From contig CAZWCZ010000056.1 of the NCBI GenBank assembly GCA_964632165.1, positions 1-6,932 of the forward strand: 6,932 bases of DNA. Direction: 5' to 3'. Position numbers and translations under genes: made by a program. Within the stretch, counting starts at the first letter, position 1. Each line of letters starts with the position of its first letter. The notes below the pieces were generated by a model. It did not search any database. It was given only the letters and a program-made list of their open reading frames with translations, and was not told the origin of the DNA. This DNA is from SIG299 sp964632165. Its GTDB lineage: Bacteria; Bacillota; Clostridia; Lachnospirales; Lachnospiraceae. Positions 5,711 to 6,932 of the stretch are shown here, piece by piece.

Positions 5711-5881
5711 TTATCTGCAATGCATATTTTTTTGGTTCTTCTTTTTAGTATGCTCCGTTTGCGGCGGGTTAATCAGTCGATTTACTTCCTGCAGGGAGCG
5801 GTAAAAGCAAAGGGCTTTCCGATTGAGTGCCGGATGGTCGGAAAAACAGTCGGAAATACGGCGTTTTAGTGAATAAGACAT
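5711..5881 (-). CDS. Unrecognised 56-residue basic protein in the trmB-trxA operon
   Basis: The ORF begins MSYSLKRRISDCFSDHPALN and ends in a Lys/Asn-rich tail (HTKKKNQKNMHCR). The ATG at 5881 has AAAAAGGAG starting about 17 bases upstream (core GGAG at 5891-5894, spacing 9), and the TAA stop (5711-5713) is part of the TAAGGAG that serves thioredoxin, so the two are probably translationally coupled. It starts 46 bases after the trmB stop. There is no signal peptide and no membrane segment; two cysteines flank the ends (Cys12, Cys55) and one lies at 25. I do not recognise the family. Its placement in a compact operon and its two good translation signals argue for a real gene. It could be a small RNA- or ribosome-linked protein, but nothing in the sequence shows that. 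Confidence 0.68.
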   Translation of the reverse strand: MSYSLKRRISDCFSDHPALNRKALCFYRSLQEVNRLINPPQTEHTKKKNQKNMHCR

Positions 5882-5927
5882 AGACTAAAACTCCTTTTTG
5901 TGGATTACTTTCAGTATATTCCGGAGA

Positions 5928-6566
5928 TCAGCGGTATGCCACTAACCGGAAGATCGGATTTCCGAGGGAAGAAAACTTTTCTTCGTATTCAGTCATTACA
6001 TTGCCTTCGGCAAACTCACTGTGGTGCAGATCGAAGGTCACATCCTTTAACCGCCAGCCGGCTTCCGGGATCTGTTCCAGAGAAAAGTCAAATAAAATCC
6101 GATTGTCCGTCTTGAACATTACCTCACCGTCTTTTGCAAGGATCACGTTGTAGCGTAAAAAAAATTCTTTTGATGTCAGACGACGTTTTGCGTGACGGTC
6201 TTTTGGCCATGGGTCGGAAAAATTCAGGTAAATGCGGGAAATCTCACCCGGGGCAAAAAAGTCGGCAACATTTTTTGCGTCTTCACACAGATAGAGCAGG
6301 TTTGGAAGATCTGATGTTTCTGTACGTTTTTCCAATGCGCGGACCAATACACTGTCGTAGCGTTCCATGCCGATATAATTTATTTCCGGATTTTGTCCGG
6401 CAAGTTCGGTTAAAAACTTCCCTTTCCCCATGCCGATCTCTATATGGAGCGGGTGATCATTGCCAAAAACATTTTTCCAGTTTCCTTTTTGCTCTGAGGC
6501 ATTGTGGATGACGAGCGGGCTTTCTGAAATGGCTTCCGCAGCACCTTTTACTTTTCTTAATCTCAT
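5928..6566 (-). CDS. trmB: tRNA (guanine-N7-)-methyltransferase
   Basis: The cytoplasmic enzyme uses S-adenosylmethionine to methylate N7 of G46 in the variable loop of tRNAs. The 212-residue length matches the family. The SAM-binding motif I is EIGMGKG (43-49), followed by ERY (68-70) and the acidic CEDA (94-97). The family hallmark NFSDPWPK (115-122) with KRRL (127-130) is complete, as are FKTDN (151-155) and the late TEYEEKF (192-198), all linked to tRNA and catalytic contacts. The ATG at 6566 has AGGAGG at 6575-6580, 8 bases upstream. It is the first gene of the operon, driven by the promoter at 6595-6623. Confidence 0.96.
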   Translation of the reverse strand: MRLRKVKGAAEAISESPLVIHNASEQKGNWKNVFGNDHPLHIEIGMGKGKFLTELAGQNPEINYIGMERYDSVLVRALEKRTETSDLPNLLYLCEDAKNVADFFAPGEISRIYLNFSDPWPKDRHAKRRLTSKEFFLRYNVILAKDGEVMFKTDNRILFDFSLEQIPEAGWRLKDVTFDLHHSEFAEGNVMTEYEEKFSSLGNPIFRLVAYR

Positions 6567-6594
6567 GCTTTTTTCCTCCTAGAATTACGTCACT

Positions 6595-6623
6595 ATCTTA
6601 CTATTTTTTTGCGTTGTAGTCAA
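6595..6623 (-). promoter_or_regulatory. Promoter of the trmB-orf-trxA-carboxypeptidase operon
   Basis: On the minus strand TTGACT (6623-6618) and TAAGAT (6600-6595) are separated by 17 bases, with an A-rich spacer. The predicted start is near 6588, just ahead of the AGGAGG of trmB, giving a leader of about 20 bases. No other promoter-like sequence is obvious in the short gaps downstream, which supports a single transcript. Confidence 0.8.
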
Positions 6624-6708
6624 ATCTTCTTTCAGAAAAATTTCGTTGGCTTTTCACTCGCGTTTTTTTTACCATTTGTAAAATTTGTAAAGTTTTTTAA
6701 AAAAGTGC

Positions 6709-6737
6709 TTGCTTTTTTTGAGGGCTTGTACTATAAT
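6709..6737 (+). promoter_or_regulatory. Promoter of tRNA-Lys with AT-rich upstream element
   Basis: TTGCTT (6709-6714) and a perfect TATAAT (6732-6737) are 17 bases apart. Upstream lie T- and A-tracts and two tandem copies of ATTTGTAAA (6674-6682 and 6683-6691), which resemble the AT-rich upstream elements of stable-RNA promoters. The tRNA begins about 15 bases after the predicted start. Confidence 0.78.
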
Positions 6738-6758
6738 AAATTCTGCATCAGATGTTAT

Positions 6759-6831
6759 GCGCGATTAGCTCAGTTGGTAGAGCACCTGACTCTTAATCAG
6801 GGTGTCCAGGGTTCGAGCCCCTGATCGCGCA
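6759..6831 (+). tRNA. tRNA-Lys (anticodon CTT)
   Basis: A 73-base cloverleaf with acceptor GCGCGAT/ATCGCGC, D arm starting TAGCTCAGTTGGTAGAGC, anticodon stem CCTGA/TCAGG around CTCTTAA (anticodon CTT, codon AAG), and T arm CAGGG-TTCGAGC-CCCTG. All stems pair properly. The discriminator is A and CCA is not encoded. Confidence 0.97.
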
Positions 6832-6836
6832 TTTAG

Positions 6837-6879
6837 AAGTATCGATTTTAGCAGTCATGCTGGGGTTGGTACTTTTTTT
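6837..6879 (+). terminator. GU-rich intrinsic terminator of tRNA-Lys
   Basis: AAGTATCGATTTTAGCA (6837-6853) can pair over its full 17 bases with TGCTGGGGTTGGTACTT (6858-6874), using six G-U pairs, around a GTCA loop. Seven Ts (6873-6879) close it. It starts 5 bases after the tRNA 3' end. As DNA it does not look like an inverted repeat; only the RNA strand made from the tRNA gene folds well, so it works in one direction. Confidence 0.72.
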
Positions 6880-6895
6880 GGCTTGAATGAAAAGG

Positions 6896-6923
6896 TAAAT
6901 TCCACTTGTAAAATTAAATTCCA
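6896..6923. repeat. Short direct repeat at the right edge
   Basis: TAAATTCCA occurs at 6896-6904 and 6915-6923, a period of 19 bases. The window ends before it can be seen whether more copies follow. It could be chance, a regulator site, or the first part of the multiple terminal repeats of an insertion sequence. Confidence 0.35.
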
Positions 6924-6932
6924 TACTGAAGA

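Noticed and set aside
1..6932. CRISPR array or riboswitch
   Set aside because: No regularly spaced long direct repeats, and no leader matching a riboswitch class that I can recognise in the intergenic regions.

Overview
The window looks like a piece of chromosome from a low-to-mid GC Gram-positive anaerobe of the Clostridia, most likely a member of the Lachnospiraceae. The reasons are strong AGGAGG ribosome binding sites, TTGACT/TATAAT-type promoters, tRNAs without an encoded CCA, a fused FeoA-FeoB protein, and an S11 D-Ala-D-Ala carboxypeptidase with a Pro/Ser/Thr-rich linker and a C-terminal membrane anchor. The genus cannot be fixed by reading alone.

Left part (1 to about 1130) is AT-rich, sparsely coding and accessory in character. 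It holds the C-terminal end of a RhuM-family protein (2-241, +) with its terminator, an unrecognised ORF remnant (316-468, -), a long imperfect hairpin (556-612), a small 59-residue gene with a textbook ribosome binding site and its own terminator (714-893, -), and about 190 bases with nothing else recognisable. This stretch stops at the 3' end of a tRNA-Arg(CCT) gene (1132-1203, -), the usual position of an island integrated at a tRNA. I read it as the edge of an integrated or decaying mobile element.

Middle part (1204-3942) is the iron uptake locus. The tRNA-Arg promoter and the feo promoter point away from each other. Between and across them lie three CCGATTG heptamers and a TTGCAAG dyad that look like an operator. 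The transcript starts with a 41-codon ORF (1409-1534) that resembles the start of an L-rhamnose mutarotase and overlaps the next start codon as ATGA. Then comes a 781-residue FeoA-FeoB fusion, the GTP-dependent Fe(II) importer. A 17-bp bidirectional terminator (3901-3942) separates it from the convergent operon.

Right part (3954-6623) is a minus-strand operon driven by a clear promoter at 6595-6623. Its order is trmB (tRNA m7G46 methyltransferase), an unrecognised 56-residue gene, thioredoxin, and a D-alanyl-D-alanine carboxypeptidase, with gaps of 46, 12 and 20 bases. It mixes tRNA modification, thiol redox and cell-wall maturation, so it is a housekeeping cluster rather than a pathway. Divergent from it is a tRNA-Lys(CTT) gene with its own promoter and a GU-rich terminator; the last 50 bases hold only a short direct repeat.

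No new multi-gene system is demonstrated. The best leads are the feo control region with its coupled mini-ORF, the tRNA-Arg island edge with its hairpin and small ORF, and the small gene inside the trmB-thioredoxin operon.
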